Below, one piece after another: positions 1 to 7,982 of a stretch of DNA of 64,000 bases; position 1 is the stretch's first letter, and every line of letters starts with the position of its first letter. This DNA is from Flavobacterium lotistagni (GTDB taxonomy: Bacteria > Bacteroidota > Bacteroidia > Flavobacteriales > Flavobacteriaceae): NCBI RefSeq assembly GCF_011392125.1, contig NZ_JAAJBU010000001.1, positions 496,001-560,000 of the forward strand, given 5' to 3'. The notes beneath the pieces were generated by a model. It was not told the DNA's origin. It ran no database searches and saw only the letters and a list, made by a program, of their open reading frames with translations. A program made the translations under genes and the position numbers.

Positions 1-603
1 TATGTTCCGAAAGAGAACCGAATGACCGATACCGCGGCAATACTTGATTTCATGCAGCGGTTCAGTTTTGCGATGATTATTACTGCTGAAAATAATATTC
101 CCATAGCAACGCATTTGCCTTTTTTGGTGCGCTTAGAAGATGAAAAATTTACTTTGACCGCTCACTTCGCCAAAGCCAATCCGCAATGGAAATCAATCGA
201 AAACAATCCGGTTTTGGTGGTGTTTAGTGAACCTCACGCTTATATTTCGCCTAAGCTTTACGACAAAGAACTCAACGTGCCTACTTGGAATTATCTCGCC
301 GTTCATGCCTACGGAAAAAGCAAATTGATTACTGATGCAGTTGCGGTTCGGGAAGTACTCAACACTACGGTTCAGCATTTTGAGATCGGCTACAATGAAC
401 AATGGAAAAGATTACCGGAAGATTATAAACTGGCGCTATCTGAAGAAATTGTGGCTTTTGAAATCGAAGTGACCGAATTACAAGCCAAGAAGAAAATCAG
501 TCAGAACAAAACCGAAGCTGAGAAAAATAGGATTATCGATGCTTTGTCAAAAAGCACAGACAGTAACCAGCAATTGATTGCGGAATATATGCGCAAAAAA
601 TAA
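1..603 (+). CDS. PaiB-family FMN-binding regulator, 5' end cut by window edge
   Basis: The frame is open from base 1 and reads Y-V-P-K-E-N-R before the first internal ATG at 22. PaiB proteins usually begin M-Y-x-P, so the true start is probably the codon just outside the window and the internal ATG is not the start. About 200 residues are visible, the usual family length. The split-barrel flavin-binding fold is indicated by the segments around ISPKLY and VPTWNY. Family members are called FMN-binding negative transcriptional regulators after Bacillus PaiB, but the biochemical role in flavobacteria is not established. It is followed 21 bases later by a GNAT gene, which recalls the paiA/paiB pairing of an acetyltransferase with PaiB. 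The functional link is inference. Confidence 0.8.
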   Translation, partial: YVPKENRMTDTAAILDFMQRFSFAMIITAENNIPIATHLPFLVRLEDEKFTLTAHFAKANPQWKSIENNPVLVVFSEPHAYISPKLYDKELNVPTWNYLAVHAYGKSKLITDAVAVREVLNTTVQHFEIGYNEQWKRLPEDYKLALSEEIVAFEIEVTELQAKKKISQNKTEAEKNRIIDALSKSTDSNQQLIAEYMRKK

Positions 604-624
604 AATTTCAAGGCCTACTAGTTA

Positions 625-1128
625 ATGAATAAGAAATTTGAAACCGAGCGATTGATCTTGCGAGAATTTACACTGGAAGATGCCGAGTTCGTTCTCAAAT
701 TGCTCAATAGTAAAGGCTGGCTTCGGTTCATCGGCGAACGAAATGTAAAAACCATCGCTGACGCTCAAAACTATCTTGCCAATGGACCGATGCAGCACTA
801 TCAAAAACACGGTTTCGGGCTTTGGTTGGTGTTGTTGAAAGACACTACTCCGATAGGAATGTGCGGAATTCTCAAACGCGACTCACTTGATTTGCCTGAT
901 TTGGGATTTTGTTTATTGCCGGAATATCACGCAAAAGGTTTTGCATATGAAAGCGCGAAGGCGGCTATGGATGTCGGTCAAACGTTTTTTGGTATTGAAA
1001 AATTTTGCGCCATTACTTTGCCCGAAAACCACGCCTCGATTCGGCTATTGGAAAAGTTAGGTTTTGTGTTAGCAAAAGCAATACAGTTTCCTGATAGCAA
1101 TGAAGTTTTATCCTTATACCATAACTAA
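625..1128 (+). CDS. GNAT-family N-acetyltransferase (RimJ/RimL-like)
   Basis: The 167-residue product has the RimJ/RimL-type GNAT layout. It opens with the typical F-E-T-E-R-L-I-L-R-E-F strand. A central strand GLWLVLL is followed by the acetyl-CoA pyrophosphate-binding region in LPEYHAKGFAYES (about residues 93-105). Proteins of this type transfer an acetyl group from acetyl-CoA to an amine, often a protein N-terminus or a small molecule; the substrate here cannot be read from sequence. It lies between the PaiB-like gene and a cupin gene with very short gaps (21 and 3 bases), so the three are probably one transcript. Confidence 0.85.
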   Translation: MNKKFETERLILREFTLEDAEFVLKLLNSKGWLRFIGERNVKTIADAQNYLANGPMQHYQKHGFGLWLVLLKDTTPIGMCGILKRDSLDLPDLGFCLLPEYHAKGFAYESAKAAMDVGQTFFGIEKFCAITLPENHASIRLLEKLGFVLAKAIQFPDSNEVLSLYHN

Positions 1129-1131
1129 CTG

Positions 1132-1479
1132 ATGAATATTCCTTTTCAAACCATTGATTGGGCAGCAATTCCCAAAACAGAACATCAAGGCGAAACCGGA
1201 ATGGCTTTCTGGCAAACCGTCGAATTTCCTGGTTTGCGGATTCGTTTGGTGGAATATACCGCGGGTTATCTTGCTGACCATTGGTGCGAAAAAGGCCATA
1301 TCGTGCATTGTCTGGAAGGTGAATTTGTGAGCGAATTGGCCTCGGGCGAGAAAATCAAACTGAGTGCTGCAATGACTTATGTGGTTTCTGATGATTTGAG
1401 CAGCCATCGATCAGTGAGTGAAAACGGCGTGAAACTTTTGATTGTAGATGGTGATTTTTTAAAACCTGACCTAAAGTGA
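1132..1479 (+). CDS. Small cupin-fold protein with DHWC motif
   Basis: The 115-residue protein is a single cupin domain. The segment around residues 45-60 contains A-D-H-W-C, then K-G-H-I and C-L-E-G-E-F. This resembles a small family that annotation pipelines call DHCW-motif cupin proteins. The usual metal-binding HxH of cupins is not obvious; the histidines and cysteines of the DHWC and GHI segments could replace it, which is inference. It begins 3 bases after the acetyltransferase stop and is probably co-transcribed with it. No substrate or reaction can be assigned. Confidence 0.7.
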   Translation: MNIPFQTIDWAAIPKTEHQGETGMAFWQTVEFPGLRIRLVEYTAGYLADHWCEKGHIVHCLEGEFVSELASGEKIKLSAAMTYVVSDDLSSHRSVSENGVKLLIVDGDFLKPDLK

Positions 1480-1496
1480 TTTTTAGACGAATCGTT

Positions 1497-1504
1497 TATT
1501 TTTG
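1497..1504 (+). promoter_or_regulatory. Possible TAnnTTTG promoter element for the hydrolase gene
   Basis: The octamer TATTTTTG matches the Bacteroidetes -7 consensus TAnnTTTG. No good TTG is seen 17-21 bases upstream, so this is a weak call. If used, the dispersed repeat at 1534-1634 would lie inside the leader of the downstream hydrolase mRNA. Confidence 0.35.
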
Positions 1505-1533
1505 TTTCGAGAAATTTCTATTTTCCAAAAAGG

Positions 1534-1634
1534 CCTAGCCCCGATCGCAGCGGCATCTTTTTGCGCCAAGTCAAGTGGTTGATTTTGAAAATTAATCGAC
1601 GCAAAAAATACAGCGAAGAGCGGGAATAGCTTCT
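1534..1634 (+). repeat. Dispersed structured repeat, copy 1 (plus orientation)
   Basis: It begins CCTAGCCCCGAT, continues AGCGGCATCTTTTTGCG and ends GCGGGAATAGCTTCT. The two ends can pair (AGC-CCCG with CGGG-AATA-GCT, leaving an AATA bulge), and an inner TTTTTGCG can pair with CGCAAAAA. Six other copies occur in the window at 11181, 25562, 39118, 50851, 55040 (inverted) and 56945. The repeat abuts the start codon of the hydrolase gene. Confidence 0.85.
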
Positions 1635-1647
1635 AAAAAAACTTATT

Positions 1648-2433
1648 TTGATACAACAACACCTTTATAAAAATATCCCCGTTGCTTATACCGATTCAGG
1701 CAAAGGAACCGCGCTGGTGTTGCTGCACGGCTTTCTGGAAAACCAACTGATGTGGCAGGATTTTGCCAGTGAACTATCGAAAAAATACCGCGTCATTACT
1801 GTTGATTTATTGGGCCACGGGCAAACCGGTTGTTTGGGCTACATCCACGAAATGGAAGACCAAGCCGATTTGGTGCACGATCTTTTGGCGCACCTGAGAA
1901 TCCGTAAGGCACTGTTTGTAGGGCATTCGATGGGCGGATATGTAGCGCTTGCTTTTGCTGAACTGTACCCCGATTTTGTAAAAGCTTTGGTGTTGATGAA
2001 CTCGACTTCTTTGGCTGATAGTGACGAAAGAAAAATAAACCGAGATCGCGCCATTACTGCCGTAAAAAAAGATCATACCGCTTTTGTGCGTTTGTCGATT
2101 GCGAATTTATTCAGCGAGGAAAACCGCAACGGTCTCGCCCAAGAAATCGAGCAAGTGAAATTACAAGCTTTGAAAACACCTTTGCAGGGAATTGTAGCGG
2201 CACTCGAAGGCATGAAAATCCGGAAAGACCGCGAAGTTTTGTTGCATTTTGGACCTTATCCGAAAATGTTGGTGTTGGGTGAAAAAGATCCGGTGTTGAA
2301 CTGTGGCGAAAATGTAGCCCAAGTAGAAAACACCAAAACCGAACTGGTTATTTTAAACGGCGGACACATGAGTCATATTGAAAATCGCGATGAAGTGCTT
2401 CGAGCTATAGGCACATTTTTGAAAAAGGTTTAG
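1648..2433 (+). CDS. Alpha/beta hydrolase
   Basis: The 261-residue protein has the alpha/beta-hydrolase fold. An oxyanion-hole segment LLHGF lies near residue 26, the nucleophile elbow G-H-S-M-G-G has Ser94, an acid lies in LGEKDPV near residue 213, and the histidine is in GGHMSH near residue 240. These enzymes hydrolyse esters, amides or related bonds; the substrate is unknown. The chosen start is TTG at 1648, because no ATG lies upstream of the conserved VLLHG region and the residues from this point fit the family N-terminus. The gene ends tail-to-tail with the AddB-like gene, overlapping it by four bases. Confidence 0.8.
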   Translation: MIQQHLYKNIPVAYTDSGKGTALVLLHGFLENQLMWQDFASELSKKYRVITVDLLGHGQTGCLGYIHEMEDQADLVHDLLAHLRIRKALFVGHSMGGYVALAFAELYPDFVKALVLMNSTSLADSDERKINRDRAITAVKKDHTAFVRLSIANLFSEENRNGLAQEIEQVKLQALKTPLQGIVAALEGMKIRKDREVLLHFGPYPKMLVLGEKDPVLNCGENVAQVENTKTELVILNGGHMSHIENRDEVLRAIGTFLKKV

Positions 2434-5183
2434 ATTTTTTCCTCGAACGGAATTTCCGGGTTTAAAATTTCTTGGAGCAACACTACGATTTGTGCGGTGA
2501 ATTCTGTTAGGATTTGGTCGTTCACTTCGAAAATCGCTTCTTTGTCAGCTTTGAAACTAAATGGCAAAAAACCCGACTTTAAGTTCTTAAATGAAACTAT
2601 ACCTACTTCAATCGGCAAGCCAGCAGCTTTTTCTTGATACATATAAGCATAAGCCAATACTTGGATGATTTTATCATTTTTGTGGTCTTGGGTGAGCGCA
2701 TCCCATGTGGAAAGTGAAACGTTGCGTTTCTCAACTTTTCCGGTTTTGTAATCTATGATTCGAATTCTTCCGTTACGCAGTTCGATGCGGTCTACATTTC
2801 CGCCAATAACCACCGGATAAGGCAAATCCGGATGCTCCAAAACACGACTGTATGTTTCTTCTAGAGCAATGATTTTAAGACTATCACCACTTCTGAGGCT
2901 TTCGAGTTCGAGTTGCAGAAAATTGTATACATGCCTTTTGGCTACTTCGAATGCTAGCAGGTTTCTTCCTTTTTTGATTTCTCCTTCTTTATAAACAATT
3001 TTGAATTGCTTTAAAACCTCATCATCGAGTTGGTTCAGGCAAGAAAACAAATCATTTTCGGATACAAACTTCCCGATGAAAGGCTCGTACAATACTCGTA
3101 AAGTCTCGTGAATAATCGTTCCTAGTGTGTTCAAAGCGATATTCTCCTCGACCTCTTCAAGATTCCCGATACGTAGGATTCGTTTGAAATAAAAATCCAT
3201 CGGGTTTCGGATATAACCGGTGAGCGCTGATGGCGAAAACCCTTTTTCGGCGATTTCTTTCAAACGTTGCAGTACGGATTCAGACTTCGGAATCACCATC
3301 GGAACATAAACCGTTTCGGGCAAAACTGTATTGTAAATTTCCTGTGTTAAAGTGTGATTGGGCTGCTTTTCGATTTCGAGTTGGGTAATGAATCGGCTTT
3401 TTTCGCCGGCATCAATGCCATCACTTTCGGTATTGTAAATCAGATAAACATCTTTGGCCCGTTGCAGTAAATGATAGAAATGGTAGGTGTAAATAGCATC
3501 CTTCTCTTTGAAGGTCGGAAGGCAGAATTCCATTTTTACATCATACGGAATAAATGAATTTTGAGATTTACCCGCAGGAAATTTCCCTTCATTCATTGAA
3601 AGCACAATCACTGTTTCAAAATCCAATACTCGGCTCTCTAGAACACCCATGACTTGCAAACCGGATAACGGTTCTCCTTCAAAAGAAACTTCGGTTAAAT
3701 CTATGATTTGTTTATAAATCGAATGCAATGTTTCGGGTGAATGTAGATTTGGATAAGCATCGGTGTAACTAATCAATTTGTTGATAGTTTTGAAAAGTGC
3801 GTACAAAAATGTTTTAGTAATCAGGTCTTGCTTATGGTCGTTATTTAAATGGTCTTTGATGATTTCTAGCAAAGATAAAACAGTATTCAGAATCGCTTGA
3901 GCGTTGTTTTCCCACGGATGGAGCACTAATTCTAGAAAACGATTAGATTCACCCTGAATTTCAATCGCTTTTTTGTGTGTGATGAACGTATAATTTTGTT
4001 GGTTAATACGTTGGACCAAGTCATGGGCTTGCACATAAGGTTCGACCAACGGATGGGTCAGCACATCAAGCAAATCTTTGTAGTAAAATACATATTGACT
4101 TCTAGAAAGTGCAGCAATATGCAATTTGAATAGCTTGGCTACCATAAGTTGAACCGGATTGCTTTTGCCTGAATAACCCATCGTGATATTTAGGTTTTCA
4201 ACCCCAGCGGGAAGCGCGTAAATTAAAGGAATTAGCAAATTTTCTTCGCCTAAAACAATCGCAGTTTTATTAATATTGAAATTGGGTTTTTGAAGTAGTT
4301 GTTCTACTATTTCTCCTGCGATGTTGACTTGTCCGATATTCTTAGGTGTGCCAATGATTCGGATATTCTTCTCTGAAGTGAATTCGTTGCTAATCCATTG
4401 GAATTCGTGGGTTTTATAGTAACGCCAATGCTGCTTGTACCGACGCAAAAACAATCCGGCTTCTAGCGAGGAATCGTTTAAAAAGGTCTGCTCTGCGTCC
4501 CAAAAAATGCGGGCTTGACCAGCATATATCAATTGCTGAATGATATTTTCTTCAGCAGCATTCAAAGCATTAAAACCTGCAAAAAGATAATGTTTACTAT
4601 GACCTGATTTTGAAAATGCATCCGCCTTTTTGACAGCTTCCCGATAAATCATTCCTTGATAACCCAGCTCCTTTTTGACTAAATGCTCATATAAAGAATG
4701 GTAGTATTTCGGTAATAACTTCCAAAACTCTAGATGGCGTTGAATTAAATCTGTTCGCTTTTCTGTGTCGACCGACCAATGCTCAATTTCTTTGATGTCG
4801 TCGAGATACTTCAATATTTTATCCGGCTCTAGTAAATATCGGTCAATCTCGTTAAAATCTTGCAGCAAGGTTTTGGCCCAATTGGCAAACTGCTCAAAAG
4901 GTTGTTGATTGGTTTTTTCAGTAACCAACATATAAACTTCGTAAAATTCGAAAAGCAATGTGATTGCGTCGATGCTTCTGATGCCAGAAATTTGCTCAAT
5001 AAACTCTTCGATGCTAATGATTTCAGGGGCAAAAATAGTCTGACGCACCTTTTGTCTGAGCGCATCTAAAAGAAAAATTTTTGCGCGTTTGTTAGGCAAA
5101 ACAACGATAGTATTGGTTAAATCGTGTTTATAGTTTTCAATAAGTTCACTAGCTATTCGGTCAAGGAAAGAAGTTGATGTCAT
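2430..5183 (-). CDS. AddB-like PD-(D/E)XK nuclease / inactivated helicase subunit
   Basis: The 917-residue protein has the layout of an AddB-type subunit of a RecBCD/AddAB helicase-nuclease. The N-terminus reads VVLPNKRAKIFL, a helicase-like region without a good Walker A motif, and a C-terminal PD-(D/E)XK nuclease carries IIDYKTGK near residue 812. In classical AddB the nuclease domain is bracketed by cysteines that hold an iron-sulphur cluster; here the corresponding Y-x-x-C-P position reads YIRNPMDFYF (about residue 660) and lacks the cysteine. Its expected partner is the AddA-like protein encoded at 7983-11153, two genes away on the same strand. Expected role: resection of DNA double-strand breaks for recombination. 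Confidence 0.8.
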   Translation of the reverse strand: MTSTSFLDRIASELIENYKHDLTNTIVVLPNKRAKIFLLDALRQKVRQTIFAPEIISIEEFIEQISGIRSIDAITLLFEFYEVYMLVTEKTNQQPFEQFANWAKTLLQDFNEIDRYLLEPDKILKYLDDIKEIEHWSVDTEKRTDLIQRHLEFWKLLPKYYHSLYEHLVKKELGYQGMIYREAVKKADAFSKSGHSKHYLFAGFNALNAAEENIIQQLIYAGQARIFWDAEQTFLNDSSLEAGLFLRRYKQHWRYYKTHEFQWISNEFTSEKNIRIIGTPKNIGQVNIAGEIVEQLLQKPNFNINKTAIVLGEENLLIPLIYALPAGVENLNITMGYSGKSNPVQLMVAKLFKLHIAALSRSQYVFYYKDLLDVLTHPLVEPYVQAHDLVQRINQQNYTFITHKKAIEIQGESNRFLELVLHPWENNAQAILNTVLSLLEIIKDHLNNDHKQDLITKTFLYALFKTINKLISYTDAYPNLHSPETLHSIYKQIIDLTEVSFEGEPLSGLQVMGVLESRVLDFETVIVLSMNEGKFPAGKSQNSFIPYDVKMEFCLPTFKEKDAIYTYHFYHLLQRAKDVYLIYNTESDGIDAGEKSRFITQLEIEKQPNHTLTQEIYNTVLPETVYVPMVIPKSESVLQRLKEIAEKGFSPSALTGYIRNPMDFYFKRILRIGNLEEVEENIALNTLGTIIHETLRVLYEPFIGKFVSENDLFSCLNQLDDEVLKQFKIVYKEGEIKKGRNLLAFEVAKRHVYNFLQLELESLRSGDSLKIIALEETYSRVLEHPDLPYPVVIGGNVDRIELRNGRIRIIDYKTGKVEKRNVSLSTWDALTQDHKNDKIIQVLAYAYMYQEKAAGLPIEVGIVSFKNLKSGFLPFSFKADKEAIFEVNDQILTEFTAQIVVLLQEILNPEIPFEEKI

Positions 5184-5194
5184 ATCATAAAAAT

Positions 5195-5220
5195 AAAAAA
5201 CGCCCCGAGAATTCGAGGCG
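5195..5220 (-). terminator. Rho-independent terminator of the OmpA gene
   Basis: On the minus strand CGCCTCG-AATTCT-CGGGGCG forms a seven-pair stem, followed by a run of T residues (TTTTTTATTTTT). It lies between the OmpA stop codon and the start of the AddB-like gene, so it separates their transcripts. Confidence 0.85.
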
Positions 5221-5245
5221 CTTTCTGAAAATATTTTAGTGGAAA

Positions 5246-6652
5246 TTACTTCACCAATTTCACTTCAACTCTTCTGTTATTAGCTTTACCAGCTTTTGTT
5301 TTGTTGGTATCGATTGGTTTAGTTTCACCGAAACCAGCAGAAGTCAATCTTGAAGCAGCAATACCATTCTCGATTAAATAGTTTTTAACTGCTGCAGCTC
5401 TATCTTCTGATAATTTTTGGTTAGCCGCATCTTTTCCATCGCTGTCAGTATGACCTTCAATGCTAAAGTTTGAAGAAGGATACTCTTTCAAAATCGCTGC
5501 AATTGATTGCAATACTGGGTAAGTCTGTTGTTGGAAAGTTGATTTACCAGAGTTGAACAAGATAGTTTTTGCGTATGCATTCAATTTGTTTACTTGTTCT
5601 TCTGAGATTTCTGGACAACCATTGTTTGCCACAGTACCTTTTACATCAACACATTTATCATCTTTGTCTAGAACACCATCACCATCAGTATCTGGCCATG
5701 GGCATCCTCCATTTTCTTTCGGTCCTTTCACATCTGGACATTTATCTGACTTATCAGCAATACCGTCTCCGTCAGCATCTGGACAACCATTCAATGATTT
5801 TGGACCAGCTACTTCTGGACAAGCATCATCTTTGTCTGCGATTCCGTCAGCATCTGTATCTGGACATCCTTGGAATTCTGCTAAACCAGCTACATCAGGA
5901 CAAGAATCGCTTCCATCAACAATACCGTCTCCGTCTGTGTCAGGACATCCGTTAAATTGCTTCAAACCAGCCACTTCAGGACAAGCATCGTCTTTGTCGT
6001 AAATTCCGTCTCCGTCAGTGTCTTTCCCTCCAAATTTGAAAGTCAAGCCTGCAAAATGTTGCATGTGCGAAGGAACGTTTTGTTCTGGAATTCTTGAATC
6101 ATTGTCAAAGGAATACTTGTAAGTAGATTGGAATGACAAACCTACCATTTCGGTGAACCAGAAAGTAAGACCTAGACCTCCATTTGCGGTTCCGTAGCTA
6201 GCTTTACCCATTGAAGTGTAACCACCACCTACATGCACAGAAGGATCGATATACTTCCATCCGAAAGCACCACCAATGCTGTATTTAATTACTCCATCTG
6301 CTGCATAGTAGCTCAAATCACCAGGGTTAATCACGGTGTAATCGCCCGGATCAGTTACTCTAGGCTCAACCCATCTTTTGATTCTGTTAACAGACCCTGT
6401 CACACCAAATGAGAAATTTCCACCTACATGTTTCGCAACACTAATGTAAGATACTGAAGGCAGAATGTTCCAATAATCATTTACATTGAAATACTGAGAG
6501 AATTGGTCTTGCACGCTCGATGCAGCACTTACTCTAGTATCTACGGCATTCGTACCAAACGAAATCGCCCATGGGTTGTTACTGTCTTGTGCTTGTGAGC
6601 TTAAACCCATAAACATTGCCACAGCGACAAATAATTTGTTAAGATGTTTCAT
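5246..6652 (-). CDS. OmpA-family outer-membrane protein with calcium-binding type-3 repeats
   Basis: The 468-residue protein starts with a signal peptide ([21 protein letters not shown]), followed by about 190 residues of beta-rich barrel. Next come five thrombospondin type-3 repeats of the form D-x-D-G-D-G-x-x-D with paired cysteines (about residues 213-345). Last is an OmpA/MotB peptidoglycan-binding domain with GHTDSDG and LSEDRA, holding the Asp and Arg that grip diaminopimelate. It should anchor the outer membrane to the cell wall. A strong promoter (TTG, 19 bases, TACTTTTG) lies upstream and a strong terminator downstream, so it is a single-gene unit and probably abundant, as is typical of major flavobacterial OmpA proteins. 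Confidence 0.92.
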   Translation of the reverse strand: MKHLNKLFVAVAMFMGLSSQAQDSNNPWAISFGTNAVDTRVSAASSVQDQFSQYFNVNDYWNILPSVSYISVAKHVGGNFSFGVTGSVNRIKRWVEPRVTDPGDYTVINPGDLSYYAADGVIKYSIGGAFGWKYIDPSVHVGGGYTSMGKASYGTANGGLGLTFWFTEMVGLSFQSTYKYSFDNDSRIPEQNVPSHMQHFAGLTFKFGGKDTDGDGIYDKDDACPEVAGLKQFNGCPDTDGDGIVDGSDSCPDVAGLAEFQGCPDTDADGIADKDDACPEVAGPKSLNGCPDADGDGIADKSDKCPDVKGPKENGGCPWPDTDGDGVLDKDDKCVDVKGTVANNGCPEISEEQVNKLNAYAKTILFNSGKSTFQQQTYPVLQSIAAILKEYPSSNFSIEGHTDSDGKDAANQKLSEDRAAAVKNYLIENGIAASRLTSAGFGETKPIDTNKTKAGKANNRRVEVKLVK

Positions 6653-6688
6653 ACTTAAGTTTTGTTAGATTACAATATATTTGTTGGG

Positions 6689-6718
6689 CAAAAGTAATAC
6701 GTAATTTTTTAACTACAA
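6689..6718 (-). promoter_or_regulatory. Promoter of the OmpA gene
   Basis: Reading the minus strand, TTG, 19 bases, then TACTTTTG. This is an excellent match to the Bacteroidetes -33/-7 consensus. Transcription would start about 30 bases before the ATG. Confidence 0.8.
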
Positions 6719-6729
6719 AACGATGTGTT

Positions 6730-6756
6730 AAAAAAAAACCCTCATACCTACTGAGA
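6730..6756 (-). terminator. Probable terminator of glycine C-acetyltransferase gene
   Basis: On the minus strand a short stem TTCTCA / TGAGGG around a GTAGGTA loop is followed by nine T residues. The stem is weak (two G-T pairs), but the T-run and the position just after the kbl stop support it. Confidence 0.5.
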
Positions 6757-6765
6757 ATATGGCAA

Positions 6766-7959
6766 TTATATCACTTTTAGCATTTTTCCTACTTGTGTAA
6801 ACGCTTCGATAGCTTTGTCTAAATGCCCTTGAGTGTGTGCGGCTGATAGTTGTACACGAATTCTTGCCTTGTCTTTTGGAACCACTGGAAAAAAGAAGCC
6901 AATAACATAAATCCCTTTTTTCAAAAGTTCATTGGCCATTTGCTGTGAAAGCTTGGCGTCGTAGAGCATTACTGGCACGATAGCGGAATCTCCATCGATA
7001 ATGTCGAACCCCGCCTTCTTCATTCCGTTCTTGAAATATTGTGTATTCCATTCTAACTGATCTCGGAGTGTGGTTTCTTTTTCAAGCAATTCAAATACTT
7101 TAATCGATGCTCCAACAATTGAAGGCGCAAGCGAATTCGAGAACAAATAAGGCCGTGAACGCTGACGCAGAATTTCAATAATTTCTTTTTTAGCCGTAGT
7201 ATAGCCGCCCATCGCACCACCAAGTGCTTTACCTAAAGTTCCGGTAATGATATCGACACGACCTATGACTGCTTTTGCCTCCAAAGTTCCTTTTCCTGTA
7301 GCGCCAATAAATCCGGCGGCATGACACTCGTCCACCATTACCATAGCATCATACTTATCTGCCAAATCACAAATTTTATCCAACGGAGCTACCAAACCAT
7401 CCATAGAAAAAACACCATCTGTAACAATCAGTTTAAATCTAGCTCCTGCATCGTTAGCTTTAATTAACTGTTGCTCCAAATCTTGCATGTTGCTGTTTTC
7501 ATAACGATAACGCATCGCCTTGCACAAACGTACGCCATCAATAATGGAAGCGTGATTCAAACTATCAGAAATGATCGCGTCTTTTTCATCGAGCAAAGGT
7601 TCGAAAACACCTCCATTAGCATCAAAAGCTGCGGCGTATAAAATGGTATCCTCAGTTCCGTAAAAATCAGCAATCTTTTTTTCTAAGGTTTTGTGGATAT
7701 CTTGTGTTCCGCAGATGAAACGAACCGAAGACATTCCGAAACCATGACTGTCCATGGTATCTTTAGCTGCTTGAATCACTTCTGGATGCGAAGACAATCC
7801 TAAATAATTATTGGCGCAAAAGTTCAAAACGGTTTCTCTGGTTGAAATTTGTATTTCCGGACCTTGTGGAGAAGTGATGATTCTTTCCCTTTTGAAAATG
7901 CCGTTTTCTTCAATAGTTTCAAGCTCATTTTGCAGGTGTTCTTTTATTTTTCCGTACAT
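6766..7959 (-). CDS. kbl: Glycine C-acetyltransferase (2-amino-3-ketobutyrate CoA ligase)
   Basis: The 397-residue protein is a PLP-dependent alpha-oxoamine synthase. Conserved segments include NFCANNYLGLSSHP near the N-terminus, D-E-C-H-A-A-G-F-I-G (the Asp that binds the PLP ring nitrogen) and T-L-G-K-A-L-G-G, whose lysine forms the Schiff base. Kbl makes glycine and acetyl-CoA from 2-amino-3-ketobutyrate in threonine breakdown. Its usual partner, threonine dehydrogenase, is not in this window. The gene follows the AddA-like gene after 23 bases on the same strand, so the two may share a transcript. A related alpha-oxoamine synthase such as serine palmitoyltransferase cannot be wholly excluded, but the sequence fits Kbl best. 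Confidence 0.9.
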   Translation of the reverse strand: MYGKIKEHLQNELETIEENGIFKRERIITSPQGPEIQISTRETVLNFCANNYLGLSSHPEVIQAAKDTMDSHGFGMSSVRFICGTQDIHKTLEKKIADFYGTEDTILYAAAFDANGGVFEPLLDEKDAIISDSLNHASIIDGVRLCKAMRYRYENSNMQDLEQQLIKANDAGARFKLIVTDGVFSMDGLVAPLDKICDLADKYDAMVMVDECHAAGFIGATGKGTLEAKAVIGRVDIITGTLGKALGGAMGGYTTAKKEIIEILRQRSRPYLFSNSLAPSIVGASIKVFELLEKETTLRDQLEWNTQYFKNGMKKAGFDIIDGDSAIVPVMLYDAKLSQQMANELLKKGIYVIGFFFPVVPKDKARIRVQLSAAHTQGHLDKAIEAFTQVGKMLKVI

Positions 7960-7982
7960 GGTTATCGATTGAATTTTGATGG

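Noticed and set aside
5553..6002. Long plus-strand open frames opposite the OmpA type-3 repeats
   Set aside because: They arise from the repetitive D-x-D-G coding sequence on the other strand, give low-complexity Ser/Pro- or Leu/His-rich products and have no promoter.
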